Assembly (NCBI GenBank): GCA_031254265.1 | Contig: JAIRUV010000084.1 | Coordinates: 1 to 5,682, forward strand | Direction: 5' to 3' | DNA: 5,682 nucleotides | From: Candidatus Methanoplasma sp. | GTDB taxonomy: Archaea > Thermoplasmatota > Thermoplasmata > Methanomassiliicoccales > Methanomethylophilaceae | Shown: one piece after another, positions 1 through 5,682 of the stretch | How the letters are laid out: each line of letters begins with the position of its first letter | How positions within the stretch are numbered: the stretch's first letter is position 1 | Notes under the pieces: generated by a model | Database searches by the model: none | What the model was told of the DNA's origin: nothing | Seen by the model: the letters and a program-made list of their open reading frames with translations, nothing else | Translations under genes and position numbers: made by a program

Positions 1-59
1 AATTCCACCCATTCGTTGTCCTTGTCGTCCCCGGGCGGGTTCAGCTCGAACTCGTTTAT
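1..59 (-). other. Start of a lamin-tail (LTD-like) domain inside the giant surface protein
   Basis: Residues 1010-1028 of the minus-strand protein read INEFELNPPGDDKDNEWVE and are then cut by the window edge. The pattern Ile-Asn-Glu, hydrophobic, Asn-Pro, an Asp-rich turn and Glu-Trp-Val-Glu is the usual opening of LTD domains in secreted bacterial and archaeal proteins, where an Ig-like beta fold follows. Only about 19 residues are visible, so the call depends on this signature alone. Confidence 0.65.
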
Positions 60-3000
60 CAGGATGCCTGTCTCGAAGGGGATGTTGTATTTCAGACTGA
101 TCCCCGCATCGATGGACGCTTTGAGGCCGGGTATCGGAAGGGGGATGTTGTCGAGCATGGTCCCCACGCCGGGTATGTCCGAAAGAGAGAATTCTGCATA
201 CTTGTACTGGACAAGGTCAGGGAGGAGTATATCGAACTTCACTCCTCTGACATGTCCGTCCATGACGATCATATGGCCGGAGGACTTCATCAGCGGGTCT
301 ATGTCCGCATTGACCGACCAGGTATTGCCGGAGATGTTTGCGCCTCCGGTCAGGAGCATCTCTTTGCCGGAACCGGACCCCTTCTGTTTGATCGTGATCC
401 AGACGGACATGGCCAGACCGAATATCGTGCCGCTGAGGGTGACCGTCAGAAGTGTCTTTGTGTTGTTGACGAGAGTGGCCAGTTTTGTAGTGAAGGTAAG
501 AGTGAACCCCATGAAAGAGAATCCCACGGTCTGTTTCGACAGATCTATGCCGACTATCCATTGGATCTTATCCACCGCCTGTTCGAGAACGAAGTTGAAG
601 ATCTTCCCCAACATCTCCTCTATGAACTCGGCGAGCATCTCCAGCGGAGCGAGGAGTATATTGTAGAGGGTCTCGACTACTTTCGCCACATATTTGGTCA
701 GTTCAAGCAGCGCCGAGCCGAGTATCGAAAGGGCATCCATGATCATTGACATGACCTTCCTCAAGGGCTCCAGGATGGGGGCCAGCAGTTCGATCAGAGC
801 ATTCCATGCATCTATTAACAGGTAGTTGCTGGGAACGTATCCCTTCACGCCTGCCAGCTCCCATCCGCTGGCGACCGTTATCTTCAGGTCCAGGTCCACA
901 TTCATTTTGCTTTTGTATACCGAGTCGGAGACCCCCATCGCGGACTCCAATGTGCCAGAACTCTTTATTGTGCAGTCCAGGTCGTCCTTCAGCGTGACCG
1001 AGAATGTTGTGGAGTACGAGGCACCGGTATTCTGGTTGAAGCCGACGTAGTGGATGCAGTCCTTCAGATTGTCGTTCGGCCCGCCGACCTTGATCCTGGG
1101 AGAGGACGACGATGTTACGGTAAGCTTCTCGACAGAGGTCTTCCCATCCGACCCTGTGAGAACGAAACGGTCCGTTCCGGGAAGTCCGACGGCCCCGCTG
1201 TAAGCGTTGATGCCGGTGTTCTCTATCATCTCGGAACACAAGGTGCTGATCCTGTCCGGGATGTTCACAGCCACGTCCATGAGTGCTATCCCGCCGGTGA
1301 ATATCGCCGTACACATGTTCTTGAATGTTCCAGACTTCCCTGCCGGTATCTCGGAAAGCTTCCTGAGGCCGTCCATGCAGCCTTCGACGGCTTCTTCGTA
1401 GTTGGAGACAGCCCTCTTCACGGAATCGGTTCCCATTATGGTGCCGACAGCATTGTCAAGGTCCCCGGCGGTGTATCTTATCCCTTCCTTCTCGAAATAT
1501 GAAGCGAGAGAAGAGGAGACCGATGACCTTATGTTCTCTTTGAAATCCCCTGTACGGTAGATACTCTCCTTATCCTTGGAGATGACATCGAATATCGCAG
1601 AACAGAACGGGTCCGATATCCTCTGATCCTTGATGGCGCTGGTCATTATCCTGTCCAGTTCCGAACTCCCTTCCTTCAGGGACCGGTCAACAGCTTTTTT
1701 GACCGTCTCCATGAAGGTCTCGTCGTCCTTCGGGTCCAGAGGTATCCTGATGGTACCCAAAGCCTTAGAGGTCCCGATGCTCACTGCAGCGGTGTTGATG
1801 ATGCTTCTTATCCATTCCCTGATCTCATTGGTCTCCTCGCGGTAATTGCTCTTGAATTTAGAGATCCCCGACCACTCCATCAGGTCCACAGAAGGATAAT
1901 CCGGCGAAAGAGCCAGAGAGGATATCCTCACTGTCCGGCCGCCGACGGCGACATCAGTCGACGGAACAGATATCGATGCCTTCTTTCCGCTGAACAGGTG
2001 TTTGTAGTGTCCTGCATCCAGGCCGTTGTCGGCAAGCATCCTTTCTATGTAAGGTGCGGCGGATAGCTCGTTCTTCCCGGAGAAGAACCCCACCAGCGAG
2101 TCCCATGCGTTGCTCAGATGGTCGAGCAGAAAGTCGGCGAGGTCTATGTAGATATTGCCGTTAAGATAATCTATCCACTGCAGCACGATATCATCCATCA
2201 CAGAGATGAGCGCCTGGGAGTAGACGGCCGATAGGTCGATCTCGACACAGCCGTCATCGGTAACGAAGATGTCGGCGATGTCTATCTTTTCAACATCTGC
2301 ACCCAAGCCTTCGGAGGGGTACCTGAACACCAGAAGTTCCAGCACCCTCATGGAGCTGTCATAGGAGGCCTTCACATCTTCGGCGGTGATGATGGACATG
2401 GTCCCCATGTCCCCGTACTCCCCAAGCGCGCCGTATCCGTTAAGCACCCTGTACTGGGCAAGGGCGGTCAGCTGGTGGGTCATCATCTGCGACAGGGCAG
2501 AACCCTCGCCTGAGACCATTATCTCGAACAGTGAGCCCTGTTCGGCCACCAGCGGCAAGGCGCAGGTCCCGTCAGTGGAGATTTCGGTCGTTCTTACAGA
2601 CGTTCCGGACCCGGAGATGAACTCTGCTGTATAGTGACCGGTCGCCTTCAAGTAAGAGGGCATGAAACCGTCGGTGAAATCGTCGGAAGAGGTCATCTTC
2701 AGGGACTCTGCAGCAAGGGCGAAATCGAAATCCCTGATGGAGACAGAGACCCCTCTGTCAGCAGAGGGGAAATTGGCCTTAATCCACGCATCGGACCGTT
2801 CCTTGAATGACTCCGTCCTCTTTTCCAGGCTGCCTCCTTCCGGGTCAGTGCTGATCTGCCATATAAGTTCCCCCAACCCCCTTTCCACCGATGTCTTGGT
2901 GCCGGTTATGGCCGAGTCCAATGTGCCCAGTTCGGTTATGATGCTGTCTGCTGCCTCCTCGACATCCTTCGCCTGCGAGATCACCACTCCATACGCAGAC

Positions 3001-3086
3001 CCGAGTATCAGGAGCACAACGCCTATCGCAACGAACGGCATGCCGCCGTCCTTCGATCTTCTGAGAATCCTTGTTGTTCGTCTCAA
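1..3086 (-). CDS. Giant membrane-anchored surface protein with pilin-like N-terminus and lamin-tail-like domain (partial, C-terminus beyond left edge)
   Basis: The frame is open for 1028 codons from a TTG start directly after an in-frame TAA, and it leaves the window at base 1. A GGAG lies six bases before the TTG. The alternative ATG is codon 16 (base 3041), but starting there would remove the basic leader. Residues 1-15 carry seven Arg/Lys and end in Asp-Gly-Gly. Residues 16-36 (MPFVAIGVVLLILGSAYGVV and on) form one uncharged hydrophobic segment, so the long remainder is probably outside the cell. Residues about 40-750 are polar and largely helical with scattered cysteines. Residues about 755-866 are strongly amphipathic helices. 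Residues about 866-1005 look beta-rich, and residues 1010-1028 match the opening of a lamin-tail domain. The layout faintly recalls large haloarchaeal proteins found near Tad-like pilus genes (from memory, weak). The function is unknown; adhesion or an envelope or pilus role is inference. It is divergent from the lipid operon. Confidence 0.88.
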   Translation of the reverse strand, partial: MRRTTRILRRSKDGGMPFVAIGVVLLILGSAYGVVISQAKDVEEAADSIITELGTLDSAITGTKTSVERGLGELIWQISTDPEGGSLEKRTESFKERSDAWIKANFPSADRGVSVSIRDFDFALAAESLKMTSSDDFTDGFMPSYLKATGHYTAEFISGSGTSVRTTEISTDGTCALPLVAEQGSLFEIMVSGEGSALSQMMTHQLTALAQYRVLNGYGALGEYGDMGTMSIITAEDVKASYDSSMRVLELLVFRYPSEGLGADVEKIDIADIFVTDDGCVEIDLSAVYSQALISVMDDIVLQWIDYLNGNIYIDLADFLLDHLSNAWDSLVGFFSGKNELSAAPYIERMLADNGLDAGHYKHLFSGKKASISVPSTDVAVGGRTVRISSLALSPDYPSVDLMEWSGISKFKSNYREETNEIREWIRSIINTAAVSIGTSKALGTIRIPLDPKDDETFMETVKKAVDRSLKEGSSELDRIMTSAIKDQRISDPFCSAIFDVISKDKESIYRTGDFKENIRSSVSSSLASYFEKEGIRYTAGDLDNAVGTIMGTDSVKRAVSNYEEAVEGCMDGLRKLSEIPAGKSGTFKNMCTAIFTGGIALMDVAVNIPDRISTLCSEMIENTGINAYSGAVGLPGTDRFVLTGSDGKTSVEKLTVTSSSSPRIKVGGPNDNLKDCIHYVGFNQNTGASYSTTFSVTLKDDLDCTIKSSGTLESAMGVSDSVYKSKMNVDLDLKITVASGWELAGVKGYVPSNYLLIDAWNALIELLAPILEPLRKVMSMIMDALSILGSALLELTKYVAKVVETLYNILLAPLEMLAEFIEEMLGKIFNFVLEQAVDKIQWIVGIDLSKQTVGFSFMGFTLTFTTKLATLVNNTKTLLTVTLSGTIFGLAMSVWITIKQKGSGSGKEMLLTGGANISGNTWSVNADIDPLMKSSGHMIVMDGHVRGVKFDILLPDLVQYKYAEFSLSDIPGVGTMLDNIPLPIPGLKASIDAGISLKYNIPFETGILINEFELNPPGDDKDNEWVE
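489..824 (-). other. Amphipathic helical block of about 110 residues within the surface protein
   Basis: Residues about 755-866 are dense in Leu, Ile, Met, Ala and Val, with Glu, Lys and Asp recurring every three to four positions. Stretches such as NALIELLAPILEPLRKVM and LYNILLAPLEMLAEFIEEML show this. Prolines break the block into several helices. It is too regularly charged for classical membrane helices, and it sits deep in the presumed extracellular part. It could form a coiled-coil stalk, an oligomerisation bundle or a membrane-surface binding element; the sequence alone does not decide between these. Confidence 0.6.
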
Positions 3087-3092
3087 TTATAT

Positions 3093-3096
3093 CTCC
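3093..3096 (-). promoter_or_regulatory. Shine-Dalgarno GGAG that fixes the TTG start of the surface protein
   Basis: On the minus strand GGAG is followed by ATATAA and then TTG, a six-base spacing. It supports initiation at TTG (3086-3084), which retains the Arg/Lys-rich leader before the hydrophobic segment. A weaker AAGGA precedes the ATG at 3041, so that alternative start is not excluded. Confidence 0.6.
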
Positions 3097-3116
3097 GAAG
3101 AAGGCCACTTCTCCGG
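3095..3116 (-). promoter_or_regulatory. Hairpin overlapping the ribosome binding site of the surface-protein mRNA
   Basis: Read on the minus strand, CCGGAGAAG and CTTCTTCGG pair over nine positions, with one G-U wobble, around the four-base loop TGGC. The last two G of the 3' arm are the first two G of the GGAG ribosome binding site. If transcribed, the stem would sequester half of that site. It could instead be a DNA inverted repeat acting as an operator. It is fully transcribed only if transcription begins upstream of base 3116. Confidence 0.45.
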
Positions 3117-3120
3117 CTGC

Positions 3121-3130
3121 TGATATAAGG
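3121..3130 (-). promoter_or_regulatory. Possible TATA element for the surface-protein gene
   Basis: The minus strand reads CCTTATATCA here, about 40 bases before the TTG start. With the usual archaeal spacing of roughly 25 bases, transcription would start near base 3100, giving a short leader that holds the GGAG site. The match to the archaeal TATA consensus is moderate. The stronger AT-rich box at 3185-3193 could also serve this strand with a leader of about 75 bases. Confidence 0.4.
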
Positions 3131-3137
3131 CGACAGC

Positions 3138-3154
3138 TACAGTTAGTACAGTAG
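3138..3154. repeat. Short near-tandem repeat in the divergent control region
   Basis: TACAGTTAG is followed directly by TACAGTAG, two copies differing by one inserted base. The pair lies between the two candidate TATA elements, where a regulator of either gene could bind. It is short enough to be chance. Confidence 0.3.
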
Positions 3155-3168
3155 GCGCGGCGTTGCAC

Positions 3169-3178
3169 ATGCGCGCAT
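3169..3178. promoter_or_regulatory. Perfect 10-bp palindrome ATGCGCGCAT upstream of the tes TATA box
   Basis: The ten bases equal their own reverse complement and end six bases before the TATA box, next to the expected BRE position. A GCGCG at 3155-3159 also pairs with CGCGC at 3172-3176. A dimeric regulator binding here could recruit or block TFB and TBP. The position is suggestive, but no known operator is recognised. Confidence 0.4.
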
Positions 3179-3184
3179 AAAGTA

Positions 3185-3193
3185 TTATAAATA
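3185..3193 (+). promoter_or_regulatory. Archaeal TATA box of the tes-ferredoxin-ggr operon
   Basis: TTATAAATA closely matches the archaeal TATA consensus and is preceded by a purine-containing stretch (AAAGTA) at the BRE position. Its centre is about 30 bases before the ATG at 3219, which puts the predicted transcription start within a few bases of the start codon. No Shine-Dalgarno sequence precedes that ATG, so the mRNA is probably leaderless or nearly so. Confidence 0.75.
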
Positions 3194-3218
3194 GTACGTA
3201 AGTCTTGAGCCCGGTACA

Positions 3219-4847
3219 ATGACTTCCACTATGCAGAACTATGCAGTCAAGAAGGGGCTTCCGAAAAAGACCAGGTCGGTCTGTCCGGAATGTGGGAAGA
3301 TACTTGAAGCTTCTTTATATGACGAAGGCGGCAAGGTCTTTATGGACAAGACCTGCCCCGAGCACGGCAATTTCCATGACCTGTACTGGTCCGACACGGA
3401 ACTGTTCCTGAAAGCTGAGGAGTTCGCACATGACGGCATCGGGCTTAAGAACCCCGCGGACAAGAATCTGAAAGGGGAGAACGTCCACGTTTTCGTCGAC
3501 GGAGAGAGGGTGGACATGCTCACCTGTACAGCCCTTGCGAACATAGATCTCACAAACAGATGCAACATGAACTGCCCCATATGTTTCGCGAATGCGAACC
3601 AGCAGGGATATGTGTACGAGCCGGACTTCGAGACCGTAGTAAAGATGTTGGATGCACTCAGGTCCGAAGAGCCGATAAAGTGTACGGCGGTGCAGTTCTC
3701 AGGCGGAGAGCCCACGATCCATCCGGACTTTGTGAGGATAATCAAAGCCGCAAGCGAGAAGAAATTCGCTCAGGTTCAGGTTGCTACGAACGGGATAGAA
3801 TTCGCCAAGAAATACGACCTGCTGAAAGAAGCATCCCTGGCAGGACTGAACACGATCTACCTATCCTTTGACGGGGTGAGCGACGACATCTACGTCCAGG
3901 CAAGGGACAGGAAGATGTTCAAGGTCAAACTGGACGTCATCGCCAACTGCAGGAGATTGAAGGAAGAGACGGGAAAATGTCCCTCTATAGTCCTTGTTCC
4001 CACGATAGTGAAGGGGATGAACGACCACCAGATCGGAGACATGGCGAGGTTCGCTTTCGACAATTCCGATGTTATAAGAGGGATAAACTTCCAGCCGGTG
4101 GCATTCACCGGAAGGGTGACAAAGGAGGAGCTGTCAAAAGGAAGGTTCACGCTCCCCGATCTTGTGGAAGCATTCGGGAAGCAGACAGGATACACCACCA
4201 AAGACGATTGGTACTCTGTGCCAGTGGTCGCTCCAATATCAGACTTTGCCTCCATAATACTGGGTGAGAACAAAGTGACATTCACGACACATCCCCACTG
4301 CGGGATCGCGACGTATGTGTTCATGGACGACACCGGAAAAGTAACGCCGTTCCCAAGGTTCATTGACGTAAAGACGTTCGTCAACGGCATCAAGGAAATA
4401 TCGTCCAAAGCGGACAAGGCAGCGTTCAAAAAGCTGCATGCGCTCAAACTGCTGACACTCCTGGACCGTTCTATAATCGAAGAGAACCTCCCCGGAGGGA
4501 TGGATAAGAAACAGTTCAAGAGGACGATGTCAAGCGTCATGAGCAAGAAGTCGAAGACGGCCCTGGCATCGCTCTCATGGAAGATGATGTTCTTCGGCGG
4601 CATGCACTTCCAGGACATGCACAACTATGATATAGAGAGGGTAAGGCGCTGCGGCGTCCATTACATCACGCCTGACTGTCAGGTCATCCCCTTCTGTGCT
4701 TACAACGGAGGGCCGGAATATCGCAAGGGCATAGAGGAAAAGTTCTCGATACCTCTGGCGGAGTGGAAGGAGAAGAATAAGAAAGGGGCGGCCGAGCTCG
4801 AAGCGGCACTTACGGTCCCGGAGGACCAGAGGCCGGACTCGGTTTAA
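3219..4847 (+). CDS. tes: Radical SAM tetraether lipid synthase (Tes/MJ0619 family)
   Basis: This 542-residue radical SAM enzyme carries the CxxxCxxC cluster motif at C115, C119 and C122 and an SGGEP SAM-binding motif at 161-165. Before the core lies a CPEC (C22, C25) and CPEHG (C46) region that, probably with C103, forms the rubredoxin-like metal site known from the family. After it, HPHCG (C361) and C478, C487 and C493 near the C-terminus are likely auxiliary iron-sulfur ligands. Family knowledge: Tes joins the terminal methyl carbons of two saturated phytanyl chains to give macrocyclic archaeol and GDGT membrane lipids. The ATG at 3219 lacks a ribosome site but follows a well-placed TATA box; an ATG at codon 5 is an alternative. 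The following ferredoxin and geranylgeranyl reductase genes support a lipid role. The main uncertainty is that archaea carry radical SAM paralogues of this family with other or unknown functions. Confidence 0.85.
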   Translation: MTSTMQNYAVKKGLPKKTRSVCPECGKILEASLYDEGGKVFMDKTCPEHGNFHDLYWSDTELFLKAEEFAHDGIGLKNPADKNLKGENVHVFVDGERVDMLTCTALANIDLTNRCNMNCPICFANANQQGYVYEPDFETVVKMLDALRSEEPIKCTAVQFSGGEPTIHPDFVRIIKAASEKKFAQVQVATNGIEFAKKYDLLKEASLAGLNTIYLSFDGVSDDIYVQARDRKMFKVKLDVIANCRRLKEETGKCPSIVLVPTIVKGMNDHQIGDMARFAFDNSDVIRGINFQPVAFTGRVTKEELSKGRFTLPDLVEAFGKQTGYTTKDDWYSVPVVAPISDFASIILGENKVTFTTHPHCGIATYVFMDDTGKVTPFPRFIDVKTFVNGIKEISSKADKAAFKKLHALKLLTLLDRSIIEENLPGGMDKKQFKRTMSSVMSKKSKTALASLSWKMMFFGGMHFQDMHNYDIERVRRCGVHYITPDCQVIPFCAYNGGPEYRKGIEEKFSIPLAEWKEKNKKGAAELEAALTVPEDQRPDSV

Positions 4848-4853
4848 GGAGGA
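4846..4853 (+). promoter_or_regulatory. Strong Shine-Dalgarno for the ferredoxin gene
   Basis: AAGGAGGA overlaps the TAA stop of tes, with its GGAGG core ending seven bases before the ferredoxin ATG. It contrasts with the absent site in front of tes: the first gene is read leaderless, the internal genes by ribosome-site initiation. Confidence 0.75.
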
Positions 4854-4859
4854 ACAGGA

Positions 4860-5033
4860 ATGAAAGTTAACTTAGACAAATGTCTGCACTGCGGCGGATG
4901 CGTAGGATCCTGCCCCGTCAATGCGATATTCCTCAACGACTTTGTTCTGGAATTCAGCAGCAAGTGTACAAAATGCGGAAGATGCGTGAAGATCTGCCCG
5001 GTCCACGCACTGTCTATGGAGGGAAAGAAATGA
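4860..5033 (+). CDS. Small 2[4Fe-4S] ferredoxin
   Basis: The gene encodes a complete 57-residue ferredoxin with two classic four-cysteine motifs followed by proline: C8, C11, C14, C18-P and C36, C39, C42, C46-P. Such motifs bind two [4Fe-4S] clusters and carry low-potential electrons. No extra domain, signal peptide or membrane segment is present, so it is a soluble cytoplasmic carrier of minimal clostridial type. The start is set by the GGAGG site twelve bases after the tes stop codon, and the stop overlaps the next ATG in ATGA. Squeezed between a radical SAM enzyme, which needs reducing equivalents, and a geranylgeranyl reductase, which in Methanosarcina is driven by an adjacent ferredoxin, it probably feeds the reductase and possibly also Tes. 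The latter role is inference. Confidence 0.93.
   Translation: MKVNLDKCLHCGGCVGSCPVNAIFLNDFVLEFSSKCTKCGRCVKICPVHALSMEGKK
5018..5023 (+). promoter_or_regulatory. Shine-Dalgarno for ggr inside the ferredoxin gene
   Basis: GGAGGG lies six bases before the ATG at 5030, within the last codons of the ferredoxin. Together with the four-base ATGA overlap it indicates translational coupling and fixes the start of ggr. Confidence 0.7.
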
Positions 5034-5682
5034 AGACCTATACCTGCGACATAGTCGTTGTAGGCGCAGGCCCCGGCGGAAGCATGGCGGCAAAGTTCTG
5101 CGCCAAGGGAGGCTTGGACACCATTCTCATCGAGAAGAAGGCCGAGATAGGCGCGCCGCTGAGGTGTGCCGAAGGCGTGTCCAAGAAATGGCTGGAGGAA
5201 GTGGGGATAGAGCCGGACCCGGCATGGATATGCGCCGACATGGTCGGCGCTGTCATAAGGTCCCCGAGCGGATACGAATTCAAGCTGGACGAGAGCCATG
5301 CAGGCTCGGAGGTCGGCTATGTTCTTGAGAGGCACTTATTCGACAAGGCGCTTGCGAGGGACGCTGCCGAGGCGGGCGCAAAGATAATGATGCGCACCTC
5401 CTGCACGGATGTGATAAGGGAAGGAGGAAAGCTTGTCGGCATCAAATGCAGAAGCATGGGCGAGGAGATAGAGATCCGCGCCAAAGCCATCGTGGCGGCG
5501 GACGGGTTCGAATCACAGGTGGGACGCTGGGCCGGCATAGACACCAAGCTGGAAATGAACGATATCGACTCATGCCTCCAGTACAGGATGGTCAATGCGG
5601 ACGTGGACCCGGAATACTGCGAGTTCAACATAGGCACCACCATAGCTCCCGGAGGATACCTCTGGATATTCCCCAAGGGCAA
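5030..5682 (+). CDS. ggr: Geranylgeranyl reductase, FAD-dependent (partial, C-terminus beyond right edge)
   Basis: The first 217 residues are visible of a family usually near 400. The N-terminus has the Rossmann FAD-binding fingerprint: a DIVVVGAGPGGS strand and turn (G12, G14, G17) and the ribose-binding acidic residue E35 at the end of the second strand. The segment IGAPLRCAEG (40-49) follows, with the cysteine (C46) typical of archaeal members near the flavin. At 207-215 the sequence PGGYLWIFP matches the family's PxxYxWxFP substrate-site motif exactly. Family knowledge: the enzyme hydrogenates the double bonds of geranylgeranyl chains in archaeal ether lipids, using reduced FAD. The gene overlaps the ferredoxin stop codon by four bases, so the two are probably co-translated partners. 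Acting before Tes, it would supply saturated chains. Other reductases of the FixC/GGR superfamily are possible, but the motifs favour the lipid enzyme. Confidence 0.92.
   Translation, partial: MKTYTCDIVVVGAGPGGSMAAKFCAKGGLDTILIEKKAEIGAPLRCAEGVSKKWLEEVGIEPDPAWICADMVGAVIRSPSGYEFKLDESHAGSEVGYVLERHLFDKALARDAAEAGAKIMMRTSCTDVIREGGKLVGIKCRSMGEEIEIRAKAIVAADGFESQVGRWAGIDTKLEMNDIDSCLQYRMVNADVDPEYCEFNIGTTIAPGGYLWIFPKG

Noticed and set aside
16..2634. Several plus-strand reading frames (for example 16-666, 1050-1502, 2386-2634)
   Set aside because: They lie antisense to one continuous minus-strand frame of 1028 codons. Their translations have biased shadow composition, and none shows a recognisable domain or a convincing ribosome site.
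2662..3123. Plus-strand frame of 153 codons before the lipid operon
   Set aside because: It is the antisense of the N-terminal part of the surface protein; its Ser/Pro-rich translation shows no domain, and the region upstream of tes is better explained as a promoter.
3087..3218. Possible small RNA, tRNA or CRISPR repeat in the intergenic region
   Set aside because: No cloverleaf, no regular repeat-spacer pattern and no terminator-like T-run is visible; the elements present fit promoter and operator roles.
2845..3219. Minus-strand frame of 124 codons starting opposite the tes start codon
   Set aside because: It overlaps the long minus-strand gene in another frame, crosses the promoter region and gives an Arg/His/Cys-rich translation without any domain.
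3239..4624. Minus-strand frames antisense to tes (3239-3745, 3890-4624) and a plus-strand frame at 3560-3871
   Set aside because: They are shadows of the radical SAM gene, whose own frame holds all the motifs and matches family length.
4844..5682. Minus-strand frames opposite the ferredoxin and reductase (4844-5335, 5038-5283, 5317-5682)
   Set aside because: The plus-strand frames contain complete ferredoxin and flavoprotein motifs with ribosome sites, so the opposite frames are shadows.
1..5682. Mobile element, phage or defence system
   Set aside because: No transposase, integrase, nuclease, terminal inverted repeats or target-site duplications were found, and codon use seems even across all genes.

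Overview
The window looks like a piece of an archaeal chromosome. The best guess is a Thermoplasmatota methanogen of the Methanomassiliicoccales type, but that assignment is inference. It is supported by a tetraether-lipid radical SAM enzyme next to a ferredoxin and an archaeal geranylgeranyl reductase, by an archaeal TATA box placed for a leaderless mRNA, by TTG start usage, by strong GGAGG sites inside the operon, by frequent ATA and AGG codons, and by moderate GC content. No sequence search was possible.

Left part (1-3086, minus strand): one very long open reading frame of at least 1028 codons runs off the left edge. It encodes a surface-type protein with a basic N-terminus, a Gly-Gly-Met-Pro junction and a single hydrophobic segment resembling a pilin or signal anchor. 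A long polar, mostly helical ectodomain follows, then a striking amphipathic helical block and a beta-rich region. The last visible residues read as the start of a lamin-tail (LTD-like) domain. All plus-strand reading frames across this part are shadows.

Middle (3087-3218): a divergent control region of about 130 bp. It holds a strong TATA box for the right-hand operon, a weaker TATA-like element for the left-hand gene, a perfect 10-bp palindrome just upstream of the strong TATA box, a short near-tandem repeat, and a hairpin whose 3' arm covers half of the left gene's ribosome binding site.

Right part (3219-5682, plus strand): a tight three-gene operon. It encodes a radical SAM protein of the tetraether synthase (Tes/MJ0619) family, a 57-residue 2[4Fe-4S] ferredoxin, and an FAD-dependent geranylgeranyl reductase cut by the right edge. 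Together they form a plausible lipid-maturation module: the ferredoxin supplies electrons, the reductase saturates the isoprenoid chains, and the radical SAM enzyme joins the saturated chain ends into membrane-spanning tetraethers. The same gene order is, as I recall, present in Methanosarcina acetivorans (MA1486-MA1485-MA1484). The module is therefore known biology. The least-described part of the window is the giant surface protein and its shared promoter region.
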